Origin: Draconibacterium sp.
GTDB lineage: Bacteria; Bacteroidota; Bacteroidia; Bacteroidales; Prolixibacteraceae
Length of the DNA: 13,673 nt
Assembly (NCBI GenBank): GCA_027011835.1
Contig: JALUZN010000053.1
Span: 1 to 13,673 of the forward strand
Direction of reading: 5' to 3'
Translations under genes and position numbers: made by a program
The notes under the pieces: model-generated
The model's database searches: none
What the model saw: only the letters and a program-made list of their open reading frames with translations
What the model was told of the DNA's origin: nothing
In this document: piece by piece, positions 1 to 6,824 of the stretch
Layout: each line of letters starts with the position of its first letter
Position numbering within the stretch: the stretch's first letter is position 1

Positions 1-2
1 AG

Positions 3-770
3 ATAATTATTATACTTGTTGCCATTTTTAGTGTGGCATCGGTTTTACATGCCGAAATTCCGCAACGCCCAAACCCTCCGCGGTTAGTTAACGATTTTGC
101 CAATGTATTAAGCAACAACGAAAGAACAAGTTTAGAGAACGATTTGGTAAAATTTGCACGCGAAACTTCAACACAAATTGTTGTGGTTACGGTTTCCGAT
201 TTAGAAGGGAACGACCCCGCTGACTACGCATTCAGACTGGGAGAAAAATGGGGCGTGGGACAAAAAAAGAACAACAACGGAATTGTTGTTTTGTTAAAGC
301 CCAAAAACAGCCATGGCAAAGGACAGGTTTTTATTGCCACCGGCTACGGATTAGAAGGCGTTTTGCCCGATGCAGTTGTTAATGGTGCAATAATTGATAA
401 CGAAATGATTCCACGCTTTAAACAAAACGACTATTTTGGCGGGTTGGTAAGTGGAATTAACGTAATGAAGGAGATTACCCGCGGCGAGTATACTGCTGCT
501 GCTTATCAAAAAAGAGCTGCCAGCAACAAAGGTTCTGTTGTTCCATTCATTGTTTTACTATTCGTTTTTGTTTTCTCGATATTTGGAAGAAGCCGGCGTG
601 GGCGTTACTATTCGCCGGGCAGAAGTTTACCTTTTTGGCTTGCCATGGGAATGATGTCGGGAGGACGGTCGGGAGGCGGTTCATTCAATAATTTCTCGTC
701 GGGAGGCGGCGGTTTTGGTGGTTTTGGCGGCGGTAGTTTTGGCGGCGGCGGCGCCGGAGGAAGCTGGTAA
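3..770 (+). CDS. TPM-domain (YgcG-like) secreted/membrane protein, 5' truncated by window edge
   Basis: The reading frame is open from the first bases of the window, so the true start lies upstream. The visible N-terminus is a hydrophobic run (IIIILVAIFSVASVLHA) ending in an A-x-A-like site, which reads as the end of a signal peptide. The mature part (RPPNPPRLVNDFANVL-like opening, then ASTQIVVVTV and GYGLEGVLPD) matches the TPM domain, roughly 135 residues. A single membrane segment follows (VVPFIVLLFVFVFSIFG), then a basic stretch and a Gly/Ser-rich tail ending in GGAGGSW, as in many YgcG-family proteins. The domain would sit in the periplasm and the tail in the cytoplasm or in a membrane-proximal position. 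TPM proteins have been reported as phosphatases or photosystem-repair factors in plants; the bacterial role is unclear. In Bacteroidota such genes often follow lemA, which would be off-window. PriA follows after 12 nt, suggesting co-transcription. Confidence 0.85.
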   Translation: MIIILVAIFSVASVLHAEIPQRPNPPRLVNDFANVLSNNERTSLENDLVKFARETSTQIVVVTVSDLEGNDPADYAFRLGEKWGVGQKKNNNGIVVLLKPKNSHGKGQVFIATGYGLEGVLPDAVVNGAIIDNEMIPRFKQNDYFGGLVSGINVMKEITRGEYTAAAYQKRAASNKGSVVPFIVLLFVFVFSIFGRSRRGRYYSPGRSLPFWLAMGMMSGGRSGGGSFNNFSSGGGGFGGFGGGSFGGGGAGGSW

Positions 771-782
771 AAACACAAAACT

Positions 783-3254
783 ATGCCTGAACTTTATGCA
801 CAAGTAATCCTACCTCTCTCGTTGCACAATTCGTACACCTACAAAGTGCCGGAATTGCTGCACGGATTAATAAACCCCGGACAGAGAGTAATTGTGCAGT
901 TCGGGCAAAAAAAGTTGTATGCTGCACTGGTGTTTTCACTCTCTACCACAAAACCAAATGATGTTGAAGTAAAAGAAATTCAACAAATATTAGATGAAAA
1001 CCCCATTGTTTTGCCGAACAATTTTGAGCTGTGGAACTGGATAGCAAAATATTACTGCGCAACTTTAGGAGATGTATTCAGAGCCGCATTACCAACCGGA
1101 TTAAAGCTCGAAAGCAAATCGAAACTGTTTTTAACCGGTGCCGATGTTGAAACAAAACTTTCGGAGAAGGAGCATTTTATTCTCCAACAACTCGAAAATG
1201 GCGTTTCGCTTTTGTCGGAACTTCAAAAAAAGACGGGAACTGATTTTTCCTACTCGGCAGTGAAATCGCTACTCGAAAAAAACCTGATTTTTGTTGAAGA
1301 AAAAGTAACCTCGAAATACAAACCCAAAACCGAAACATTCGTTCGCTTTCATTCGGAAATAGAAACCGAGGCGATTTTAAACGAAAAAATTGAAACGTTA
1401 AAAAGGGCAAAAAAACAACTCGCCCTGCTTTTACATTTTTGTGAAAGAACCAATGCTTTCGAAACAAATCAAATACCTTTCATTTCGAAAAAAGAGTTGC
1501 TCGAAGGAACAAATTTCAGTAGTACACTTGTTTCAGAACTGGCAAAAAAGAATATTCTCACCCAGTATCAACAACAAGTTTCGCGAATTGAGAAGAGCGA
1601 AGACAGCCAGGTTGATATTAACCTGTTAAATCAATATCAGGCCGAAGCACTTTCTGAAATTAAAACAGCTTTCGAAACCAAACAGGTTACGCTAATACAC
1701 GGAATAACCGCAAGCGGGAAAACCGAAATATACATTCATTTAATTGACGAAGCATTAAAAAAAGGAGAGCAGGCACTTTACCTTGTTCCCGAAATTGCCC
1801 TTACAACACAAATTGTAAAACGGCTAAAAAGTGTTTTTGGTGAACGGGTTGGAATCTATCATTCGAAACTCAACAGCCAGGAACGGGTAGAGATTTGGAA
1901 GAAAGTTCTACAATTTCAACAAAACCCTGCGAAAGGATATCAGGTAGTTTTGGGAGCACGTTCGGCAATTTTCCTCCCCTTTTCAAATTTAGGAATGATT
2001 ATAGTTGACGAAGAGCACGAAAACTCGTTTAAACAATTCGACCCGGCACCACGCTACAATGCCCGCGACATGGCGGTTATTCTTGGCTTTCAGAACAAGG
2101 CCAAAGTTTTGTTGGGGTCGGCAACACCATCGTTAGACAGTTACTACAACGCAATAAAAAATAAATATGCACTGGTAAATTTAACAAAACGGCACCATAA
2201 TGTTGAACTGCCCGAAATAATAATTGCTGATGTAAAACGTGCTTATAAACGCAAAGAGATGCACGCTTTTCTTTCGCCCGAACTTTACGAATTAATTGAA
2301 AACGCACTGGAAAAAAACGAGCAGGTTATTCTTTTTCAAAACCGGCGCGGATACTCGCCTTTTGTCGAATGTTTTTCGTGTGGATGGATTCCAAAATGTA
2401 AAAACTGCGACGTTAGTTTAACGTATCACAAATACAAAAAACGACTTACCTGCCACTATTGCGGCTACAGCCGGCAACTACACGAAACATGCGACAACTG
2501 CGGTTCGGCGGAGGTAAAAACCCGTGGTTTCGGTACCGAAAAAATTGAAAGCGAATTGAAATCACTCTTTCGGAATGCACGAATTGCTCGTATGGATTTA
2601 GACACAACACGAACAAAAAATGCATTCGAAAAAATTGTGTCGAACATAGAAAACAGAAAGACCGATATTTTAGTGGGTACCCAAATGGTTACAAAAGGTC
2701 TCGACTTTGAACATGTAAATATTGTGGGTATTTTAAACGCCGACAACCTGATAAATTTCCCCGATTTCAGGGCACACGAAAGAGCATTTCAGCTTATTTC
2801 GCAGGTAAGCGGACGTGCAGGCAGAAAACACGGACGCGGAAAAGTTGTTATTCAAACATCGCAACCCGACCATCCGTTAATTCAAATTATTCAAAATCAA
2901 GACTACACCAAACTGTTGCAAATGCAGTTCGAAGAGCGCCAACTTTTTAAATACCCACCCTTTTACCGGCTGATAAAAATTACGGTTAAACATAAAAATA
3001 TTAATACGGTTGAACGCGCTTCGGAGCAATTGGGGGAAGAGCTGCGTAAAAGCAGAATATTTATTGTTTTAGGTCCCGAATTTCCGTTAATCAGCCGAAT
3101 TCAACTTTGGCACCAAAAAGAACTCTGGCTAAAAATAGACAGGACACAGAACCTCGACTCGGTTAAAAACTTTGTTTTGCAAGCCATAGAAAAGGTAAAG
3201 CACCTCCCTGCAAACAGCAGCAGCCAGATTAATATTGATGTTGACCCGTTGTAA
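783..3254 (+). CDS. priA: Primosomal protein N' (replication restart helicase PriA)
   Basis: This is a superfamily 2 DNA helicase that recognises stalled or repaired forks and starts reloading of the replicative helicase. At 823 aa it is longer than the 732-aa E. coli protein. An N-terminal DNA-binding region (about residues 1-110) is followed by the helicase core: Walker A GITASGKT at 307-314, LVPEIALTTQ shortly after, the DEEH box at 409-412, GSATPS at 445-450, GTQMVTKGLDF near 632-642 and QVSGRAGR at 674-681. The zinc-binding insert is intact, with eight cysteines at 530, 533, 539, 542, 557, 560, 570 and 573. No key motif is missing. The ATG lies 12 nt after the stop of the TPM gene and no other upstream start fits better. 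It is probably read from the same transcript as the TPM gene. The association with the TPM gene is positional only. Confidence 0.97.
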   Translation: MPELYAQVILPLSLHNSYTYKVPELLHGLINPGQRVIVQFGQKKLYAALVFSLSTTKPNDVEVKEIQQILDENPIVLPNNFELWNWIAKYYCATLGDVFRAALPTGLKLESKSKLFLTGADVETKLSEKEHFILQQLENGVSLLSELQKKTGTDFSYSAVKSLLEKNLIFVEEKVTSKYKPKTETFVRFHSEIETEAILNEKIETLKRAKKQLALLLHFCERTNAFETNQIPFISKKELLEGTNFSSTLVSELAKKNILTQYQQQVSRIEKSEDSQVDINLLNQYQAEALSEIKTAFETKQVTLIHGITASGKTEIYIHLIDEALKKGEQALYLVPEIALTTQIVKRLKSVFGERVGIYHSKLNSQERVEIWKKVLQFQQNPAKGYQVVLGARSAIFLPFSNLGMIIVDEEHENSFKQFDPAPRYNARDMAVILGFQNKAKVLLGSATPSLDSYYNAIKNKYALVNLTKRHHNVELPEIIIADVKRAYKRKEMHAFLSPELYELIENALEKNEQVILFQNRRGYSPFVECFSCGWIPKCKNCDVSLTYHKYKKRLTCHYCGYSRQLHETCDNCGSAEVKTRGFGTEKIESELKSLFRNARIARMDLDTTRTKNAFEKIVSNIENRKTDILVGTQMVTKGLDFEHVNIVGILNADNLINFPDFRAHERAFQLISQVSGRAGRKHGRGKVVIQTSQPDHPLIQIIQNQDYTKLLQMQFEERQLFKYPPFYRLIKITVKHKNINTVERASEQLGEELRKSRIFIVLGPEFPLISRIQLWHQKELWLKIDRTQNLDSVKNFVLQAIEKVKHLPANSSSQINIDVDPL

Positions 3255-3291
3255 ATTGTTGTTGTTGTTCATTATATACTAAATTTGTTAT

Positions 3292-3320
3292 AATCAGAGA
3301 ACTGTTTCCACTGATTTTTT
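3292..3320 (+). terminator. Weak candidate terminator after priA
   Basis: AATCAG at 3292-3297 pairs with CTGATT at 3311-3316. GAA/TTC can pair inside the loop, and the stem runs into a T-rich stretch at 3315-3320. The stem is short and A/T-rich, so termination would be modest. It sits between priA and the promoter motif of the next gene. Confidence 0.4.
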
Positions 3321-3321
3321 A

Positions 3322-3329
3322 TAGATTTG
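3322..3329 (+). promoter_or_regulatory. TAnnTTTG -7 box for the heptose kinase gene
   Basis: TAGATTTG matches the Bacteroidota -7 consensus TAnnTTTG exactly and lies 19 nt before the GTG start. No clear TTTG -33 element is seen at the usual distance. A second exact match, TAAATTTG at 3280-3287, has TTG triplets 18-21 nt upstream but would have to read through the candidate terminator. Confidence 0.45.
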
Positions 3330-3348
3330 CAGCACAAAGCAATATTGA

Positions 3349-4344
3349 GTGAATAAAACCGATGTAAAAAAGATTTTCGATGAGTTCGAGCAGATGCACG
3401 TTATAGTTGTTGGCGATGCAATGGTTGACACTTATATGTGGGGAAAGGTTGAGCGAATGTCGCCCGAAGCACCTGTTCCGGTTGTTTCGATAACAAAACG
3501 CGAAAACCGGCTTGGCGGAGCTGCCAATGTTTCGTTAAATATTAAAGCTCTCGGTGCTACTCCTTATCTGTTCTCGGTTATCGGCAACGATGAAAAGGGC
3601 CGGAAATTCAAAAAACTTCTTGAAAAAAGAGACCTCTCAAACAAGGGGATTTTTACTGACGAGACACGAAAAACAACGGTAAAAAACCGGGTTATCAGTA
3701 ACGGAAGGCACATTGCTCGAATCGACGAGGAATCGACAGATTTTATTGAACCGGAAATGGAGGCAACGCTAATTGCCGCCATTACTAAACTAATTGAAGA
3801 ACAACCCATTAATGTTATTGTTTTTGTTGATTACGACAAAGGAGTAATTACAAAAAAAGTGTTCGACACCATTAATAATCTGGCACATAAAAAGGGAATT
3901 CCTACGGCAGTTGACCCGAAAAAACGAAACTTTTTTAATTATAAAAATGTAACACTATTTAAACCTAATTTTAAAGAGTTTACAGAAGGCACCGGACTTC
4001 AGTTAAAAAAAGGCGATTTAGAAGCGTTAAAAATTGCTGCCAACGATTTTAAAAAGAGACAAAATTTAAAACTCATTTTCATTACTCTTTCCGAACTTGG
4101 AGTATTTATCAGCAATGGCGTAAGCAAACAGTATTTCCCGGCAGTAATACGCTATATTGCCGATGTTTCGGGAGCCGGCGACACAGTAATTAGTGTTGCA
4201 AGTTTAGCTGTGGCATCACAACTCGACCCAAAAATAATGGCTTTAATGTCGAATTTAGCCGGCGGTTTGGTTTGCGAGAAAGTGGGTGTGGTTCCTATCG
4301 ACAAAAAACTGCTAAAAAAAGAGATGGAAGCACAAAAAATTTAA
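3349..4344 (+). CDS. rfaE1: D-glycero-beta-D-manno-heptose-7-phosphate kinase (RfaE1/HldE kinase-domain type)
   Basis: This is a PfkB/ribokinase-family sugar kinase that best matches the HldE N-terminal domain, which phosphorylates heptose 7-phosphate at O-1 in the cytoplasmic route to ADP-heptose for LPS core. Visible marks are GDAMVD at 22-27, the HldE-like segment MSPEAPVPVV at 37-46, RLGGAANV at 54-61, DYDKGVI at 161-167, VDPKKRNF at 188-195 and SGAGDT at 274-279 with the catalytic Asp278. At 331 aa it contains only the kinase half; the adenylyltransferase half of HldE is absent, so that activity must be encoded elsewhere. The start is GTG and an in-frame TGA immediately precedes it. A different PfkB substrate is possible, but the MSPEAPVPVV segment favours heptose phosphate. 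No LPS gene is visible next to it. Confidence 0.85.
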   Translation: MNKTDVKKIFDEFEQMHVIVVGDAMVDTYMWGKVERMSPEAPVPVVSITKRENRLGGAANVSLNIKALGATPYLFSVIGNDEKGRKFKKLLEKRDLSNKGIFTDETRKTTVKNRVISNGRHIARIDEESTDFIEPEMEATLIAAITKLIEEQPINVIVFVDYDKGVITKKVFDTINNLAHKKGIPTAVDPKKRNFFNYKNVTLFKPNFKEFTEGTGLQLKKGDLEALKIAANDFKKRQNLKLIFITLSELGVFISNGVSKQYFPAVIRYIADVSGAGDTVISVASLAVASQLDPKIMALMSNLAGGLVCEKVGVVPIDKKLLKKEMEAQKI

Positions 4345-4392
4345 CTCTCTTTTCGCCTCAATAACAACTGTTTACTAAAACAAGTATCTTCC

Positions 4393-4420
4393 AAACCTAA
4401 AAAAATTAAAGAGGTTTCTT
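4393..4420 (+). terminator. Weak hairpin between the kinase gene and parA
   Basis: AAACCT at 4393-4398 is complementary to AGGTTT at 4412-4417 across a 13-nt A-rich loop, followed by a pyrimidine run CTTCT. It may be a weak terminator or a protein-binding inverted repeat just upstream of the parA promoter motif. A second small stem lies at 4369-4382 (TGTTT/AAACA). Confidence 0.25.
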
Positions 4421-4429
4421 CTAAATTAT

Positions 4430-4437
4430 TAACTTTG
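4430..4437 (+). promoter_or_regulatory. TAnnTTTG -7 box for the par operon
   Basis: TAACTTTG is an exact TAnnTTTG match 29 nt before the parA ATG, leaving a leader of roughly 20 nt. The -33 region lacks a clear TTTG. It is the only such match in the 122-nt gap. Confidence 0.5.
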
Positions 4438-4466
4438 AAACCATTCAATAAAAATTATTAGTGTAG

Positions 4467-5270
4467 ATGGGAAAAATAATATCGTTGGCAAACCAAAAAG
4501 GAGGCGTTGGAAAAACAACAACAACAATTAATCTTGCTGCCAGTTTAGCTGTTTTAGAGAAAAAAGTACTAATTATTGATGCCGACCCGCAAGCCAACTC
4601 AACTTCAGGTTTTGGGTTCGATGTACGAAATGTGCAATCGAGTATTTACGAATGCATTGTTGATGAAGTTCCGGCCGAAAAAGTTATTTTAAAAACGGAA
4701 ATTGCAAACCTCGATTTAATTCCTTCGCATATCGATTTGGTGGGTGCCGAAATTGAGATGCTGAATTTGCCAAACCGCGAAAAAGTTTTAAAAAATGCAC
4801 TCGAACAGGTGAAAAAAGAGTACGATTTTATCTTTATCGACTGCTCACCGTCGCTGGGGTTAATTACAGTAAATGCGTTAACTGCTTCCGACTCGATTAT
4901 TATTCCGGTTCAGTGCGAATATTTTGCATTAGAAGGGCTGGGAAAATTATTAAATACCATAAAAATAATTCAAAACAGGTTAAATAAAAACCTCGAGATC
5001 GAAGGTTTCTTATTAACTATGTTCGATGGCCGTTTAAACCTTTCGAATCAGGTGTACGAAGAGGTAAAACGTCATTTTCAGGAGATGGTTTTCGATACGG
5101 TAATTCAACGAAATGTAAAATTAAGTGAAGCTCCAAGCTATGGGAAGCCCGCTATTTTATACGATGCAAGCTCGAAAGGCGCAATAAATCATATGAATTT
5201 GGCACGCGAAATATTACAGCGAAATTCGATGACACAAATTTCGCAAGAGAAAAATGTTGTAATTAATTAA
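4467..5270 (+). CDS. parA: Chromosome partitioning ATPase ParA (Soj)
   Basis: This is a deviant-Walker ATPase that binds the nucleoid and moves or separates ParB-parS complexes during chromosome segregation. The P-loop KGGVGKTT at 11-18 carries the signature lysine (K11) that contacts the partner nucleotide in the dimer. LIIDADPQAN at 35-44 and FIFIDCSPSL at 121-130 (Walker B Asp125) are intact. At 267 aa with no N-terminal HTH extension, it is of the chromosomal Soj type rather than the longer plasmid P1 type. An in-frame TAG directly precedes the ATG, fixing the start. parB begins 6 nt after its stop, so the two are surely one transcript. Confidence 0.97.
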   Translation: MGKIISLANQKGGVGKTTTTINLAASLAVLEKKVLIIDADPQANSTSGFGFDVRNVQSSIYECIVDEVPAEKVILKTEIANLDLIPSHIDLVGAEIEMLNLPNREKVLKNALEQVKKEYDFIFIDCSPSLGLITVNALTASDSIIIPVQCEYFALEGLGKLLNTIKIIQNRLNKNLEIEGFLLTMFDGRLNLSNQVYEEVKRHFQEMVFDTVIQRNVKLSEAPSYGKPAILYDASSKGAINHMNLAREILQRNSMTQISQEKNVVIN

Positions 5271-5275
5271 AAGTT

Positions 5276-6139
5276 ATGGGAAAAAGGAGTGTGTTAGGAA
5301 GAGGACTGGGAGCGCTGATTGATGATGCCGAAAAAATGCAGGCAAACGCCGGAGTTAACGAAATTGAAATAAAAAAAATAGAGGTCAATCCTTTTCAGCC
5401 CCGTACAAATTTCGACGAGGGGGCATTAAAAGAATTAGCAGCCTCGATTCGCGAAATTGGGTTGATTCAACCCATTACACTGCGTAAGATTGACGACGAG
5501 AAATACCAGATTATTGCCGGAGAACGACGTTTTAGAGCTGCTCAACTGGCCGGCCTCGAATCAATTCCATCGTACATTAGAAAGGCGAAAGATGATGGAA
5601 TGCTCGAAATGGCTCTGGTTGAAAACATCCAACGCGAAGATTTAGATGCCATTGAAATTGCAATGAGTTACCAGCGCCTGATGGACGAGCTGGAATTTAC
5701 TCAGGAAGAACTTAGTACGCGGGTTGGGAAACAACGCTCGACAATTGCCAACTATTTACGCCTTTTAAAACTACCTGCAATTGTGCAAAAAGGACTGATT
5801 GACAAACAAATTTCGATGGGGCATGCACGGGCAATAATTAATATTAGCGAACCCGAAACCCAAATAATGATTTTCGACCAGATTAGAAAGCACGGGTTAT
5901 CAGTTCGTAAAGTCGAAGAGATTGTTCGTAATTTGAACACTGATAAGTCGGAAAGCTCATCGGAAAAGAGGCATAAGTTGCCGAAAAAATATCAAAGTGT
6001 TAAAAAGCAGCTCGAAAGGATTCTTAAATCGGAAATTAACTTTGCTATCAACGAAAATGGACGAGGGAAAATTACCATTCCATTTAAATCGGAAAAAGAG
6101 CTGGAACAAATTGTTAAAAGATTTGAAAATAAAAAATAA
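5276..6139 (+). CDS. parB: Chromosome partitioning protein ParB (Spo0J), CTP-dependent DNA clamp
   Basis: ParB binds parS, hydrolyses CTP, spreads along DNA as a sliding clamp and loads SMC; it also stimulates ParA. The N-terminus carries GLGALI (residues 10-15), the region implicated in ParA contact. The CTP-binding domain shows QPRTNF near residue 41, GERRFRA at 82-88 and ENIQRED at 116-122. The helix-turn-helix for parS lies around 140-168 (FTQEELSTRVGKQRSTIANY). A Ser/Lys-rich linker at about 222-238 leads to the C-terminal dimerisation domain, 240-287. Length (287 aa) is normal and all boxes are intact. No perfect parS-like 16-mer is visible in this window, so its sites must be elsewhere. 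Confidence 0.97.
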   Translation: MGKRSVLGRGLGALIDDAEKMQANAGVNEIEIKKIEVNPFQPRTNFDEGALKELAASIREIGLIQPITLRKIDDEKYQIIAGERRFRAAQLAGLESIPSYIRKAKDDGMLEMALVENIQREDLDAIEIAMSYQRLMDELEFTQEELSTRVGKQRSTIANYLRLLKLPAIVQKGLIDKQISMGHARAIINISEPETQIMIFDQIRKHGLSVRKVEEIVRNLNTDKSESSSEKRHKLPKKYQSVKKQLERILKSEINFAINENGRGKITIPFKSEKELEQIVKRFENKK

Positions 6140-6175
6140 AACCTGAACTTCACTCCAAATCTAAGTGTAATATTC

Positions 6176-6183
6176 TATTTTTG
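6176..6183 (+). promoter_or_regulatory. TAnnTTTG -7 box before the DUF5683 gene
   Basis: TATTTTTG is an exact -7 match, 16 nt before the GTG start, followed by GCGCAAAAT. It suggests that the DUF5683 and transglycosylase genes can be transcribed independently of parAB. No clear -33 TTTG is present. Confidence 0.5.
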
Positions 6184-6199
6184 CGCAAAATAACAGCGT

Positions 6200-6820
6200 G
6201 TGATAAAAGGTAAACATTTTCTGAAATATTGTATTATCCTCCTCTTTATTCTTTTGGGAAGCAACCTGAAAGCACAAATTGTTTTGTCAGATTCAACAAC
6301 GATTCATGCACTTCCCAAAAATGCCGAAGAGATTCATTCGCCTAAAAAAGCCGCCATTTATTCGGCTATTCTGCCGGGTTGGGGGCAAGCATACAACAAG
6401 AAATATTGGAAAATCCCGTTAATTTATGTCGGGTTTGGAACTATCGGATATTTTATTGGCTGGAACAACAAAAACTATAAAGTACTAAAACTTGCTTACA
6501 ACGACCTGATCGATGACGACGACAGCACAAACTCGTACCTTGATTTAGATGCCGCAAAATATTACAATTTAGATAACCCCGACGAGCGGAATAAATTCAA
6601 AAACGGACTGAATAAGCAACAAAATTACTACAGACGAAACCGCGATTTGCTCATTATTAGCATAGTAGGATTTTATGGGCTGAATATTATTGATGCAAGT
6701 GTCGACGCACACCTTTTTGATTTCGATATTAGTGAAGACCTTTCGTTTAACTGGCAACCCTCGATGCTTACCGTTGACGACCAACTGGTGTATGGTTTTA
6801 ACTGCACATTTAAATTTTAA
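6200..6820 (+). CDS. DUF5683-domain envelope protein of unknown function
   Basis: This 206-aa protein fits the DUF5683 family, which is largely confined to Bacteroidota and has no established function. An N-terminal signal peptide (about residues 1-26, ending SNLKAQ) is followed by a short linker and the family core: SPKKAAIYSAILPGWGQ-like start with PGWGQAYN at 59-66. A membrane-compatible segment, PLIYVGFGTIGYFIG, and later a second one, LLIISIVGFYGLNII, come before a final segment ending in NCTFKF. The last residue is aromatic, as in many outer-membrane proteins, though two hydrophobic segments argue for an inner-membrane location as well. The start is GTG, fixed by an in-frame TAA at 6191. 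The transglycosylase gene starts 5 nt after its stop, so the two are probably co-translated. Placement directly after parAB recurs in this phylum as far as I recall. Confidence 0.8.
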   Translation: MIKGKHFLKYCIILLFILLGSNLKAQIVLSDSTTIHALPKNAEEIHSPKKAAIYSAILPGWGQAYNKKYWKIPLIYVGFGTIGYFIGWNNKNYKVLKLAYNDLIDDDDSTNSYLDLDAAKYYNLDNPDERNKFKNGLNKQQNYYRRNRDLLIISIVGFYGLNIIDASVDAHLFDFDISEDLSFNWQPSMLTVDDQLVYGFNCTFKF

Positions 6821-6824
6821 TTGA

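Noticed and set aside
33..770. GTG at 33 as the start of the TPM-domain gene
   Set aside because: The frame is open upstream to the window edge and the GTG falls inside the hydrophobic part of the signal peptide, so the gene is truncated rather than starting here.
3256..3269. TTG trinucleotide repeat after priA as a phase-variable tract
   Set aside because: Only about four units, too short to suggest slippage control.
3280..3287. TAAATTTG as the main promoter of the heptose kinase gene
   Set aside because: It matches the -7 consensus and has TTG triplets upstream, but the hairpin at 3292-3320 would lie in its leader; the box at 3322-3329 is better placed. It remains a possible secondary promoter.
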